NCBI RefSeq assembly: GCF_000734895.2
Contig: NZ_CP011382.1
Location: forward strand, 1,342,700-1,406,699
Direction: 5' to 3'
From: Calothrix sp. 336/3
GTDB lineage: Bacteria > Cyanobacteriota > Cyanobacteriia > Cyanobacteriales > Nostocaceae
DNA: 64,000 nt
Shown: in pieces, positions 45,802-53,876 of the stretch
How positions within the stretch are numbered: position 1 is the first letter of the stretch
How the letters are laid out: the number at the start of each line of letters is the position of its first letter
Notes under the pieces: model-generated
Database searches by the model: none
Seen by the model: only the letters and a program-made list of their open reading frames with translations
Told to the model about the DNA's origin: nothing
Program-made: the position numbers and the translations under genes

Positions 45802-46521
45802 ATGAGTCGAATCAATGGTTTTGTTGGCAGACGGAATTTTTTTAAGTTACTAGGAATAGGCAGTGTTGCTATGGCTAGTAGCTGCCAAATTCTCGGTCAA
45901 ACTAAACAATCATCCTTACCTCGTCAGACTCAGTTGCCAGATAATCTAGTCAATTATGATACAGCATTGAATATATTACTAGACGGTAATCAGAGATTTG
46001 TCAAGGAAAAAAGGCTATACCCAGACCAATCTTTTGCTAGAGTCAAACTGGTTGCCCAAACTCAATATCCCTTTGCTGCTATTTTAGATTGTGCTGATTC
46101 CCGTGTCCCGACGGAGATTATTTTTGACCAAGGAATTGGTGATTTATTTGTTGTGCGCGTAGCCGGAAATATTGCCAATGATGTCGCTATTGGTAGCTTA
46201 GAATATGCTGCTAGTGTTTTAGGATGTCAACTGATTATGGTTTTAGGTCATGAACGCTGTGGTGCGGTTGCCGAAGCTTTAAAATCAGTAGATGCGGCGG
46301 GAAATATTGACTCAATCATAGACAATATTCAGCCTGGATTAAAAAATATCAATAAGAATACAAATGATGCTTTAAATGATGCAGTAATTGCGAATATTCA
46401 ATATCAATTAGAAAAAATCAAAGAGAAATCTTCTATATTATTGAATTTAGTGAATCAGGGGAAACTCAAAATTATTGGCGCTCGTTATGATTTAGATACG
46501 GGCAAAGTTGCCATAATTTAG
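45802..46521 (+). CDS. Beta-type carbonic anhydrase, Tat-exported, possible lipoprotein
   Basis: It interconverts CO2 and bicarbonate. The 239-residue precursor has a twin-arginine start (GRRNFFKLLGIGS) and a Cys at residue 28 (MASSC) that could be a lipobox. The beta-CA zinc site is complete: Cys97 and Asp99-Arg101 in CADSRVP, His150 and Cys153 in GHERCGAV. EcaB-type enzymes of cyanobacteria are similar and lie outside the cytoplasm. AGAAGAG precedes the ATG. A paralogue follows 625 bp downstream, so this is a tandem duplication. Confidence 0.9.
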   Translation: MSRINGFVGRRNFFKLLGIGSVAMASSCQILGQTKQSSLPRQTQLPDNLVNYDTALNILLDGNQRFVKEKRLYPDQSFARVKLVAQTQYPFAAILDCADSRVPTEIIFDQGIGDLFVVRVAGNIANDVAIGSLEYAASVLGCQLIMVLGHERCGAVAEALKSVDAAGNIDSIIDNIQPGLKNINKNTNDALNDAVIANIQYQLEKIKEKSSILLNLVNQGKLKIIGARYDLDTGKVAII

Positions 46522-47146
46522 TTTAGTAGTGATATGTCATTTCTGGTGACAGAGCTACGCTCCGTCCTTCAGACGCACGCCCAAACACCCAAAAAAAGTA
46601 AAAATTACTACAATATTATTTTCGTTTTTTTGGAAAATACTTAATTGGTAAGTATTTAGGAACTTAGTTGTTCCATATACTGCCTCATAAAAAGTTAAAA
46701 TAAACACCAGAAAAATAGCGGCACCACTGAATATAGATAATCGTTATTGTTATCATAGATAATTACCGCAATAAACTATATTTTTCTTCTATATAAATTT
46801 AGTTTATTGATAGACACTATTTTGGTATATTCCTGAAGATAAGATTATTTTGTTACTCCGATAAAATCAGTACAAAACAATATTTATCCCTTAGAATGAC
46901 TCAGCAACTTGTCTTTCGTGGCAAAGAACTGAGATGTATTTGTTCGGGTATTTATTTGAGCGATTGTGAGTCGCCATGGGTAGCAAAAAATAAGATTGAA
47001 TCAAGATTTAGCGCTCATTTTGCAATGTGAGTAGAGCTATCTTCATGGTTACTTTTGGTTTAACTACCTCAAGTGAATATGAAGTGAATTGCTATTGTTT
47101 ATTTCTAGATTCAATGAGTCAAATTTTGAAAAAAATCAGGTGAGAA
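46522..47146. other. Intergenic region between the carbonic anhydrase paralogues
   Basis: It begins with a REP-like segment (GAGCTACGCTCCGTCC, about 46549-46564, sharing GAGCTACGCT with other repeats here), then AT-rich DNA. No gene was found. Its length suggests that the second carbonic anhydrase has its own promoter. Confidence 0.5.
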
Positions 47147-47887
47147 ATGAGCAGAACGAATGGATTTGTTGGTAGAAGAAATTTCTTAAAACTCGTGGGA
47201 GTTGGCAGTGCAGGAGTTGCTGCGAGTGCAGCAGGTAGTCTCTTGTTGACAGGAGAAGAAGCAGTTGCCCAGCAACCAGCTAAAACTCCAGAGAATAAAA
47301 AACCTGAGCCAGTTAGCCCTGATGCTGCTTTAAAAAAATTAGCCGAAGGGAATAAGCGTTTTATTGAGGGGAAACGACTCAATCCCAACCAGTCTAAACT
47401 GCGTTTGCAAGAAACCTCCGTTGCTCAATATCCCTTTGCGGCAGTTTTAGGTTGTGCAGATTCACGAGTACCAGCAGAGTTGGTATTTGATCAGGGATTA
47501 GGAGATTTATTTGTGGTGCGGGTTGCTGGGAATGTGGCTTCTCAGACAGCAATTGGTAGTTTAGAGTTTGCTACAGCAGTACTAGGTGCTCAATTAATCA
47601 TTGTATTAGGTCATGCTCGCTGTGGAGCAGTTTCTGCTGCAATTAAAGGTGATCCCCTCCCAGGAAGAATTGGGGTGTTTGTGGAAGAAATTAAACCAGC
47701 TGTAGAAAGAGTGAGATTTAAAACAGGAAGTATCGAAGAGAATTCTATTATTGCCAATGTGCAATATCAGGTAGAAAAATTAAGTGAAAGCTCAACAATT
47801 TTAGGCGGTTTGATGAAGGCAGGTAAATTAAAAATAGTTGGTGGTCGTTATGATTTGGCTAGTGGTAAGGTGACAATGTTAACCTAA
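47147..47887 (+). CDS. Beta-type carbonic anhydrase, Tat-exported, paralogue 2
   Basis: The 246-residue precursor has the same opening as the upstream paralogue (MSRxNGFVGRRNFxKLxGxGS), but its signal ends in EEAVAQQ, a normal signal-peptidase I site (AVA), with no cysteine. A Pro/Lys-rich linker follows. The zinc site is Cys103, Asp105, His156 and Cys159 (CADSRVP, GHARCGAV). It is probably a free periplasmic form beside a lipid-anchored sister. The ribosome site AGGTGAG is good. Confidence 0.92.
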   Translation: MSRTNGFVGRRNFLKLVGVGSAGVAASAAGSLLLTGEEAVAQQPAKTPENKKPEPVSPDAALKKLAEGNKRFIEGKRLNPNQSKLRLQETSVAQYPFAAVLGCADSRVPAELVFDQGLGDLFVVRVAGNVASQTAIGSLEFATAVLGAQLIIVLGHARCGAVSAAIKGDPLPGRIGVFVEEIKPAVERVRFKTGSIEENSIIANVQYQVEKLSESSTILGGLMKAGKLKIVGGRYDLASGKVTMLT

Positions 47888-47988
47888 ATTTTCATCAGAT
47901 TTAGGTAGGCTATAGGCTTTCAACCCGCTTCAAGGGCGATAGAACTCCGTTCCGCTACGCGATCGCCTGATATGGTTATGCATTGTCG

Positions 47989-48010
47989 GGGTAAACATTT
48001 GTTTGCCCCA
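47989..48010. repeat. Hairpin GGGGTAAACA-TT-TGTTTGCCCC
   Basis: The 10-bp arms have one G-T mismatch. It ends 12 bp before the JAMM peptidase start. It looks like a dispersed cyanobacterial hairpin and could affect translation of that gene. Confidence 0.6.
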
Positions 48011-48022
48011 CTTATGAGAACT

Positions 48023-48496
48023 ATGATTATCATCAGTTACCAGCATTTACAAATTATTTATAACCATGGAGAAAGCGCTTACCCAGAAGAGTGCTGTGGT
48101 TTGTTGTTGGGGTATATACAGGAAGGAAAGAAAACAGTTGTGGAAGTAATTCCCACGAAAAATGCTTGGCAAGGAGAAGCTGAGAATTTTTCTGGGAAAA
48201 GTACAGACAAAGCTCAGGGGACACCAGAGAGTCAACGACGCAGGTACGCGATCGCCCCCCAAACCATGTTACAAGTGCAAAAGCAAGCACGGGAAAAATC
48301 CCTGGAAATTATTGGTATTTTCCACTCTCACCCCGATTATCCCTCAATTCCTTCGGAATTTGACCGTTTATATGCTTGGCAAGGATATTCCTATGTGATT
48401 ACTTCCATTCACCAGGGGAAGAGGTGGGATATTCACAGTTGGGTGTTAGATGATAATCAACAGTTTCAAGAAGAAATCATCGAAAATAGTTTGTAA
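48023..48496 (+). CDS. JAMM/MPN+ metallopeptidase (M67 family)
   Basis: The 157-residue protein has the JAMM zinc site: Glu in YPEECCGLLLG, HSHPDYPSIPSEFD (H-x-H then S-x-x-D). Prokaryotic relatives remove ubiquitin-like sulfur carriers or cleave C-terminal extensions; no sulfur-carrier or E1-like gene is next to it here. The frame extends to 47972, but homologues I recall start near this ATG; ATG 48014 is the alternative. A hairpin lies just upstream. Confidence 0.82.
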   Translation: MIIISYQHLQIIYNHGESAYPEECCGLLLGYIQEGKKTVVEVIPTKNAWQGEAENFSGKSTDKAQGTPESQRRRYAIAPQTMLQVQKQAREKSLEIIGIFHSHPDYPSIPSEFDRLYAWQGYSYVITSIHQGKRWDIHSWVLDDNQQFQEEIIENSL

Positions 48497-48740
48497 GTGC
48501 TGGAAAACTTTATTAGTATTCAAAAGAATTAGCAGTGTTCAAGACTTATGTAAAAGTGGCAATAAAACCAAGTTTTGAGATTGCTATGCGTAGTCCTTGC
48601 GTAAGTAAGTCGGTGAGAATAAACCTAACTATGTAACAGAATGTAAAATCGGCATAACCCTTGGGATTGCTTCATTTCACTTCGTTTCATTCGCAATGAC
48701 ATAGCGTGAATTATTTAAACCGTTCTACTTAAGTCCTAAT

Positions 48741-49286
48741 CTAATTATGGCATCGTCTGAGAACAAAAAAGAAAGGCTGGGGTAAAGTTTTAAAATCCAT
48801 GACTCCGAAGACAGTATTATCATCTACTCTTCTAAAAGAGTCATTGATTGGAAGATAATCATATATCATAGTTGCGCTGACTTTACCTCGATATTCCATC
48901 ATTCGCAGTCTGGCTTGACTTGTTTGTGTTTTCAATAAGGAATTAATTAGTATCAGTAAAGGTTTAAGAGATTTATTTTTCAGTATAGGTAACTTTAAAA
49001 CCCAGTTCATCGCTATAGGGTTGGGTGCAACTTGGAAAATTTTTCCCTGACTATCTGAAAATAATAAGGGATGGACATTTTCTGCATCAATAAATTCTTT
49101 ACCAAACCAATTAGATGCCTCCAATAAACCATCCATTGGATGATTCGTAGGAATTCCCGAACCTTGCCAACGACCAAACATAAATTCTAGATTCACGGGT
49201 TCGAGAGCATCAAATAATTGTAAAGCTGTTGCAGTTGTCGCGTTTTCGACCTGGAGAATTGTCAGTAATTTGTCGAGTGTTTCCAT
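48741..49286 (-). CDS. GXWXG/DUF4334 domain protein
   Basis: The 181-residue soluble protein has an N-terminal GXWXG part (MFGRWQGSGIPTNHPMDGLLEASNWFGKEF) and a C-terminal DUF4334 part (LRMMEYRGKVSATMIYDYLPINDSFRRVDDNTVFGVMD). The role is unknown. ATG 49286 is preferred over an in-frame TTG at 49301. No operon partner was seen. Confidence 0.75.
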   Translation of the reverse strand: METLDKLLTILQVENATTATALQLFDALEPVNLEFMFGRWQGSGIPTNHPMDGLLEASNWFGKEFIDAENVHPLLFSDSQGKIFQVAPNPIAMNWVLKLPILKNKSLKPLLILINSLLKTQTSQARLRMMEYRGKVSATMIYDYLPINDSFRRVDDNTVFGVMDFKTLPQPFFFVLRRCHN

Positions 49287-49383
49287 TTTTTTATCAGCCA
49301 ATTATTTGTAAGTTAGCAAAAAGGATTTATTGATATTATCCCATAGCTGAGTAGTTGATTGCCTATTTCCTATTATTCAGAAA

Positions 49384-50709
49384 TTAAAAAATAAAAATAA
49401 TACTTAATTCCCAAGTTGGTGGATGACGAATAATTTCGATTTGACGAATAAATTCACGGAAATAAAATCTTCTTTCCACTTCCGATAAATCCAGCCAAAA
49501 TTGGGGAATGGATACTGCTTGGGCAACAGAAATTAAATTGACAGGGGGTAGGGTGGCAATTTGTGCTTGTAGACGGGAAATTTCTGTGCGGAGTTTATAA
49601 GCTCTAATTTTCGCAGTTTCAACATCTAGGATACCCGTTTCTACAAGGTGGGGGAGTTGGGTGAGAATTTCCTCTTGGTGAGCGATCGCCGCTTCGGCGG
49701 AGCGTAGCTCTATCACCATGGTGAAATTCTCCTTGACACTACCCAATTCGGGGGAAATCATTTTCTCGACGGCAACGGGTAAATCTCGGCACACACTGGT
49801 AATTGTCTGTTCTAAGACTTCCTGGTAGGCGATCGCTTTACATTTAGGACGTAGGGGACAACTCAGAGAACGTAAGTATAAATATTGCTTATTTTGTCTG
49901 CGAATTGTCACCAAAACAACTTGCATCCGAGACTGACATTGCTGACAAACTACTAAACCTGCTAGGGAGCGGGGAGCGCTAGCTGTACGGGGTGGTAAAC
50001 GACGGTTACGACGTAAAAGTCTATCTACCTGGGCAGCTTCTTCACGGGAGATAATTGCAGTGTGGGTATCAGAAATAATCTCTCCATGATGGTAAGCGGT
50101 GTCTCCTCTGTAAACATGATTTGTTAACCATCTTTTACCTGTGGTGACAGAGATATTTTTACCATACTTCTTATTTAGGTAGCGTACCGCACCTCGTAGG
50201 GAACCGTAGAGGAGAAAATTATCGAAAAAATCTTTGACAACGGGGGCAGTACTACGGTCAATAATGTATTTACTGCGACTGCGCCGATAACCATAGGGTG
50301 GTTTTCCCGGAGGTGGGGCAATCTCTAAACGATTACGGGCGTGGGCTTGACGGATACGCCGACTATGGTGTTGAGTTTGAATTTCTTGGAGTAATTTTAA
50401 TAACTCTGCCTGTAAATTAGGGGTATTTTCTTGGGAGTTGTAACTCTGTTCTGTGGCAATCAGAGTAATACCCATGGCTGCTAACTCAGACAGGCGATCG
50501 CTCACCTGGGCAATGGTGTCTCCTAATTCTAGCAAACGACGCACCAGCAGGCATTGTGGGGGGGTTTTCCGACAATCTTGGAATAATAATTCTAGCTGCG
50601 ATCGCCCACCAATATCTGCATAAACTCGCTCAACTTGCCTTCCCCAATCAATTTCCTGGGGAGTCTCTTCAATTAAGGGATCGGTGTAGATGTAAGCAAA
50701 AGTTGTCAC
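49384..50709 (-). CDS. Large serine recombinase-family protein lacking catalytic residues
   Basis: The order of parts matches large serine recombinases (about 441 residues): resolvase-like N-terminus (FAYIYTDPL ... LVRRLLELGDTIAQVSDRLSELAAMGITLIATE), Recombinase domain (PPPGKPPYGYRRSR ... YLNKKYGKNISVTTGKRWLTNHVYRG), zinc ribbon (CQQCQSRM...CPLRPKC) and coiled coil. The active site is altered: the RVS serine position reads IYT, and the DRLGR motif reads LELGD. Strand transfer by the usual mechanism is therefore doubtful. The GTG at 50709 is preferred; the longer frame to 50766 begins inside a repeat-like TTCGCGAGAAGC sequence. A REP-like repeat lies inside the gene (about 49688-49716). Confidence 0.75.
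   Translation of the reverse strand: MTTFAYIYTDPLIEETPQEIDWGRQVERVYADIGGRSQLELLFQDCRKTPPQCLLVRRLLELGDTIAQVSDRLSELAAMGITLIATEQSYNSQENTPNLQAELLKLLQEIQTQHHSRRIRQAHARNRLEIAPPPGKPPYGYRRSRSKYIIDRSTAPVVKDFFDNFLLYGSLRGAVRYLNKKYGKNISVTTGKRWLTNHVYRGDTAYHHGEIISDTHTAIISREEAAQVDRLLRRNRRLPPRTASAPRSLAGLVVCQQCQSRMQVVLVTIRRQNKQYLYLRSLSCPLRPKCKAIAYQEVLEQTITSVCRDLPVAVEKMISPELGSVKENFTMVIELRSAEAAIAHQEEILTQLPHLVETGILDVETAKIRAYKLRTEISRLQAQIATLPPVNLISVAQAVSIPQFWLDLSEVERRFYFREFIRQIEIIRHPPTWELSIIFIF
49688..49716. repeat. REP-like repeat inside the recombinase gene
   Basis: The minus-strand text GAGCTACGCTCCGCCGAAGCGG combines the GAGCTACGCT core seen in intergenic repeats (8264-8275, 46549-46558) with a CCG/CGG hairpin. 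It is read in frame as ELRSAEAA. Confidence 0.5.
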
Positions 50710-51200
50710 AAACCTACCGCAAATAAACTTCAATTCAGCTTGCTTCTCGCGAAGGGAGTACTCCACAATGTCCTAATTTATACACAATCAATAAATTTAG
50801 GGGCTTATACCTTAATTATCAATTAAGCAATCAATTTCCAATTAATTAATTACGAATTACGTTAGCGTTAGCTCTCCCCTAGGGAGCATTACGAATTGTT
50901 TGGTCATCCCAGGGCATATTTATTGTATTCTCTGGGCGGGCTGGAAGCCTATCGCCTTTTTTCCTTTACCAGTAGCGATTTTTAACCATAATTTCCCTTA
51001 CTTGTCAATAGATATCATCCCTTTCACTTAGAACCATAGATAAACCTTAGGGTATCCAGTGAAAATCATAAGGATGACAGCAGGGACAAAGACGGTTAAG
51101 CTGCTTTTGAGGTAAGTTAATCACATTTTCCCTAGTTGACAAATAATGAAAAACTAGAGTGAATGTAGTTTCGGCAATATATAACAGGTTTATCCAGCAA
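50710..51200. other. Divergent intergenic region with composite repeat
   Basis: It contains the repeat at 50850-50897 and a TTGACA box at 51136-51141 upstream of comB, without a matching -10 at 17 bp. No gene was seen. Confidence 0.5.
50850..50897. repeat. Composite repeat, short form
   Basis: TTACGAATTACGTTAGCGTTAG, the palindrome CTCCC-CTA-GGGAG (50873-50885) and ATTACGAATT are in the same order as at 42824-42912 but without the expanded heptamer run. Confidence 0.75.
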
Positions 51201-51935
51201 GTGAAGTTATTTATATATCACACACCGGAATTAACTCCGTCTGATCGAGCTCCAGAATGCGCGATCGCAGTTGATGTATTGCGAGCAACCAGTACCATGG
51301 CAACCGTATTGGCAGCTGGAGGTGAGGCAATCCAGGTGTTTAGCGATTTAGATCAACTTATAGAAGTCAGTGAAAAGTGGTCTCAGGATAAGCGATTACG
51401 CGCTGGGGAAAGGGGTGGTGGAAAGGTTCCGGGGTTTGAGTTGGGGAATTCTCCCCTCGACTGTACATCAGAACTAGTAGATGGTCGTCGTCTATTTATC
51501 AGTACCACCAATGGAACCCGCACGTTACAGCGTATCCAGGGAGCCAAAACAGTACTGACGGGAGCTTTTGTGAACCGGAAAGCGGTGGTGGAGTATCTTT
51601 TAAGCCATCGTCCAGAAACAGTCTGGATTGTCGGTTCTGGTTGGGAAGGTAGCTATTCCCTAGAAGATACTGCTTGTGCTGGGGCGATCGCCTACAGTGT
51701 CAGTAAGTTAGGTAATATACCACCGGAAGAAATCGCTGGCAATGATGAAGTTATTAGCGCGATCGCTCTTTATTCCCAATGGCAAGACAACCTTCTAGGG
51801 TTGCTGCACCATGCTAGCCATGGTCAACGTCTGTTGCGTCTTGATTGTCATGAAGATTTAAAATACTGTTCCCAAACTGATATTTTAGATGTTCTGCCCA
51901 TGCAACAAGAACCAGGTGTCTTGAAAAAAGGTTAA
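51201..51935 (+). CDS. comB: 2-phosphosulfolactate phosphatase family protein ComB
   Basis: ComB removes phosphate from 2-phosphosulfolactate in the archaeal coenzyme M pathway; cyanobacterial homologues are common but their true substrate is unclear. The 244-residue product shows [51 protein letters not shown] and [21 protein letters not shown]. The GTG at 51201 ([11 protein letters not shown]) fits the family N-terminus; an upstream GTG at 51159 would add 14 residues. Confidence 0.88.
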   Translation: MKLFIYHTPELTPSDRAPECAIAVDVLRATSTMATVLAAGGEAIQVFSDLDQLIEVSEKWSQDKRLRAGERGGGKVPGFELGNSPLDCTSELVDGRRLFISTTNGTRTLQRIQGAKTVLTGAFVNRKAVVEYLLSHRPETVWIVGSGWEGSYSLEDTACAGAIAYSVSKLGNIPPEEIAGNDEVISAIALYSQWQDNLLGLLHHASHGQRLLRLDCHEDLKYCSQTDILDVLPMQQEPGVLKKG

Positions 51936-51954
51936 GTACTGAGTGGGGAAGTAC

Positions 51955-53196
51955 TTAATGCTTCTCCCCTTTCTCTCCCTGAACCCCAGCACCAGCTAAG
52001 TAACCAGTCGTCCAAGCACTCTGAAAATTAAATCCACCAGTCACACCATCAATATCGAGAATTTCTCCGGCAAAGTAAAGACCGGGAACTAATTTACTTT
52101 CCATTGTCTTAAAATTGACTTCCTTGAGGTTCACACCACCACAGGTAACGAATTCTTCCTTAAATACCCCTTTGCCACTGACTAGATATTGTCCTTGAGT
52201 TAATTCCTGCAATAACAGATTCAAGCTTTTGTTTGGTACATCTGCCCAACGAATATCTCTGGTGATTCCTGCACGGTCAATCATATATTGCCACAGACGA
52301 TGGGGTAAATCCACACCTCGATGTAATCCTACAGTTCGCTTGCCCCACTCCTGTTTAACTAGTAATAACTTTTGTTTCACTTCCTCCACTGTCATCTGTG
52401 GCAGCCAATTGATTTGTAATTTCCCTTGATATTTACTACCCTGTAACATTCTGGCTCCCCAAGCAGAAAGCTTGAGAACTGCTGGACCACTGACCCCCCA
52501 ATGGGTAATTAATAATGCTCCCATCTGTTCTAGGGTCTTTTCCCCCGGAATACTCAGACGTAAGCGCACAGGATTCACGCTCACACCTGCTAGTTGCCGC
52601 AATTTCGGGTCAGGGATATTGAAGGTAAATAGAGAGGGTACGGGGGGCAAAATACTATGTCCCAATTCCTGGGCAATTTTGTAACCTAGGGGATTGCTAC
52701 CCGTAGCCAGAACTAGGCGATCGCAAACAAATTCTTCCCCTGATTTTAAGCCAATCTCAAACTTTTTGTTCAGTAATTTGACTGATTTTACAATAGAACC
52801 AGTAGCTATATTTACGTCACAAGCCTGAGCAGAACGCATTAAACAATTGACAATAGTTTGCGAATCATCGGTAATCGGAAACATCCGTCCATCAGCTTCA
52901 ATCTTTAACGGAACACCACGATTAGCAAACCAACCGATGGTATCCCGTGGTTGAAAACGGGTAAAAGCACCAAGTAAAGCTTTACCACCCCTAGGATAAT
53001 GTTGTACTAAAGCTGTAGGCTCAAAACAAGCATGGGTAACATTACAGCGTCCCCCACCAGAAATTCTCACCTTCGCCAAAGGTTGACGACTCGCTTCCAA
53101 TAAAGTCACCTGCATCTGAGAATTTTCCGCAGCAGCGATCGCAGCAAAAAAACCAGCTGCCCCCCCACCGATAATTACTATTTGGTCATTAGTCAT
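51955..53196 (-). CDS. HI0933/YhiN-type NAD(P)/FAD-dependent oxidoreductase
   Basis: The 413-residue flavoprotein has an FAD-binding Rossmann motif at the start (IVIIGGGAAGFFAA), the family signature VRISGGGRCNVTH, VLATGS in the middle and LYFAGEILDIDGVTGGFNFQSAWTTGYLAG at the end. The substrate is unknown. It is convergent with comB, 19 bp apart. Confidence 0.88.
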   Translation of the reverse strand: MTNDQIVIIGGGAAGFFAAIAAAENSQMQVTLLEASRQPLAKVRISGGGRCNVTHACFEPTALVQHYPRGGKALLGAFTRFQPRDTIGWFANRGVPLKIEADGRMFPITDDSQTIVNCLMRSAQACDVNIATGSIVKSVKLLNKKFEIGLKSGEEFVCDRLVLATGSNPLGYKIAQELGHSILPPVPSLFTFNIPDPKLRQLAGVSVNPVRLRLSIPGEKTLEQMGALLITHWGVSGPAVLKLSAWGARMLQGSKYQGKLQINWLPQMTVEEVKQKLLLVKQEWGKRTVGLHRGVDLPHRLWQYMIDRAGITRDIRWADVPNKSLNLLLQELTQGQYLVSGKGVFKEEFVTCGGVNLKEVNFKTMESKLVPGLYFAGEILDIDGVTGGFNFQSAWTTGYLAGAGVQGEKGEKH

Positions 53197-53876
53197 GGGA
53201 TTTTTATATTTGAGGGAATGCCAGAAGAAAAATTATCCCAGATTGTGGGGTAAACATCCCTATCTACTTTTATCTAAAGCTTCGGAGTGCTTGGTATTCT
53301 AAATTCTTGATGTCTATTTCTAAATAAACCTAGTTTTTAATCCTGAATTTAATTTTTACAGAAACTATCAAAATTACTAATTAGATGAAAACTAAATTTC
53401 CGCAAATATACCATTTGTTATATCTGTTTCGAGCAACTATGCTAAGTATTCAAGGTCATAAAATTTATTTATTAAGCTGATGTGCAGCTAAATTATATAA
53501 GTTAAAAACGCAAAATAATTGTAATGTAAACAAAAGCACGTTGCACGGTTTGCGCCGTTGTAGCCAGTTTGGGGCATCCCTTCACTTTGTTCGAGGGCAG
53601 GTTTGCCCACTTGCATATACAGATTTAGATATGTCACAACTTACCATGTCAAAAAAGTGAGTATACGCCCTGATTTTTCCCGCACCATGCGTCAAGCAAA
53701 GCTAGATGTATTACACACAGAAATGCATCAAAAGTTGAGTGTTTCTTTTCAGACAGTAAACTGCTGTAAAAATGGCTATGTTGCTGATGGAGCGACTACC
53801 ATGAGAAAAACCAACCGACACGCAATTCAGAGTGTCTAATCAAGAACCAACAAGCAAAGATTTGAGGATTATAGTC
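53197..53876. other. Intergenic region with REP-like hairpins, no credible gene
   Basis: A dispersed-type segment (TTTGCGCCGTTG ... GGGCATCCCTTCAC ... GAGGGCAGGTTTGCCC, about 53547-53610) lies mid-region. A 78-codon frame at 53603-53839 starts in it and encodes nothing recognisable. Confidence 0.5.

Noticed and set aside
49384..50709. Active XisF-type excisase marking a programmed-excision element
   Set aside because: Catalytic residues are missing and no flanking att-like direct repeats or interrupted gene were found.
53603..53839. 78-codon frame before the GGDEF-EAL gene
   Set aside because: It starts in a REP-like region and overlaps the downstream gene's possible start; the product is featureless.
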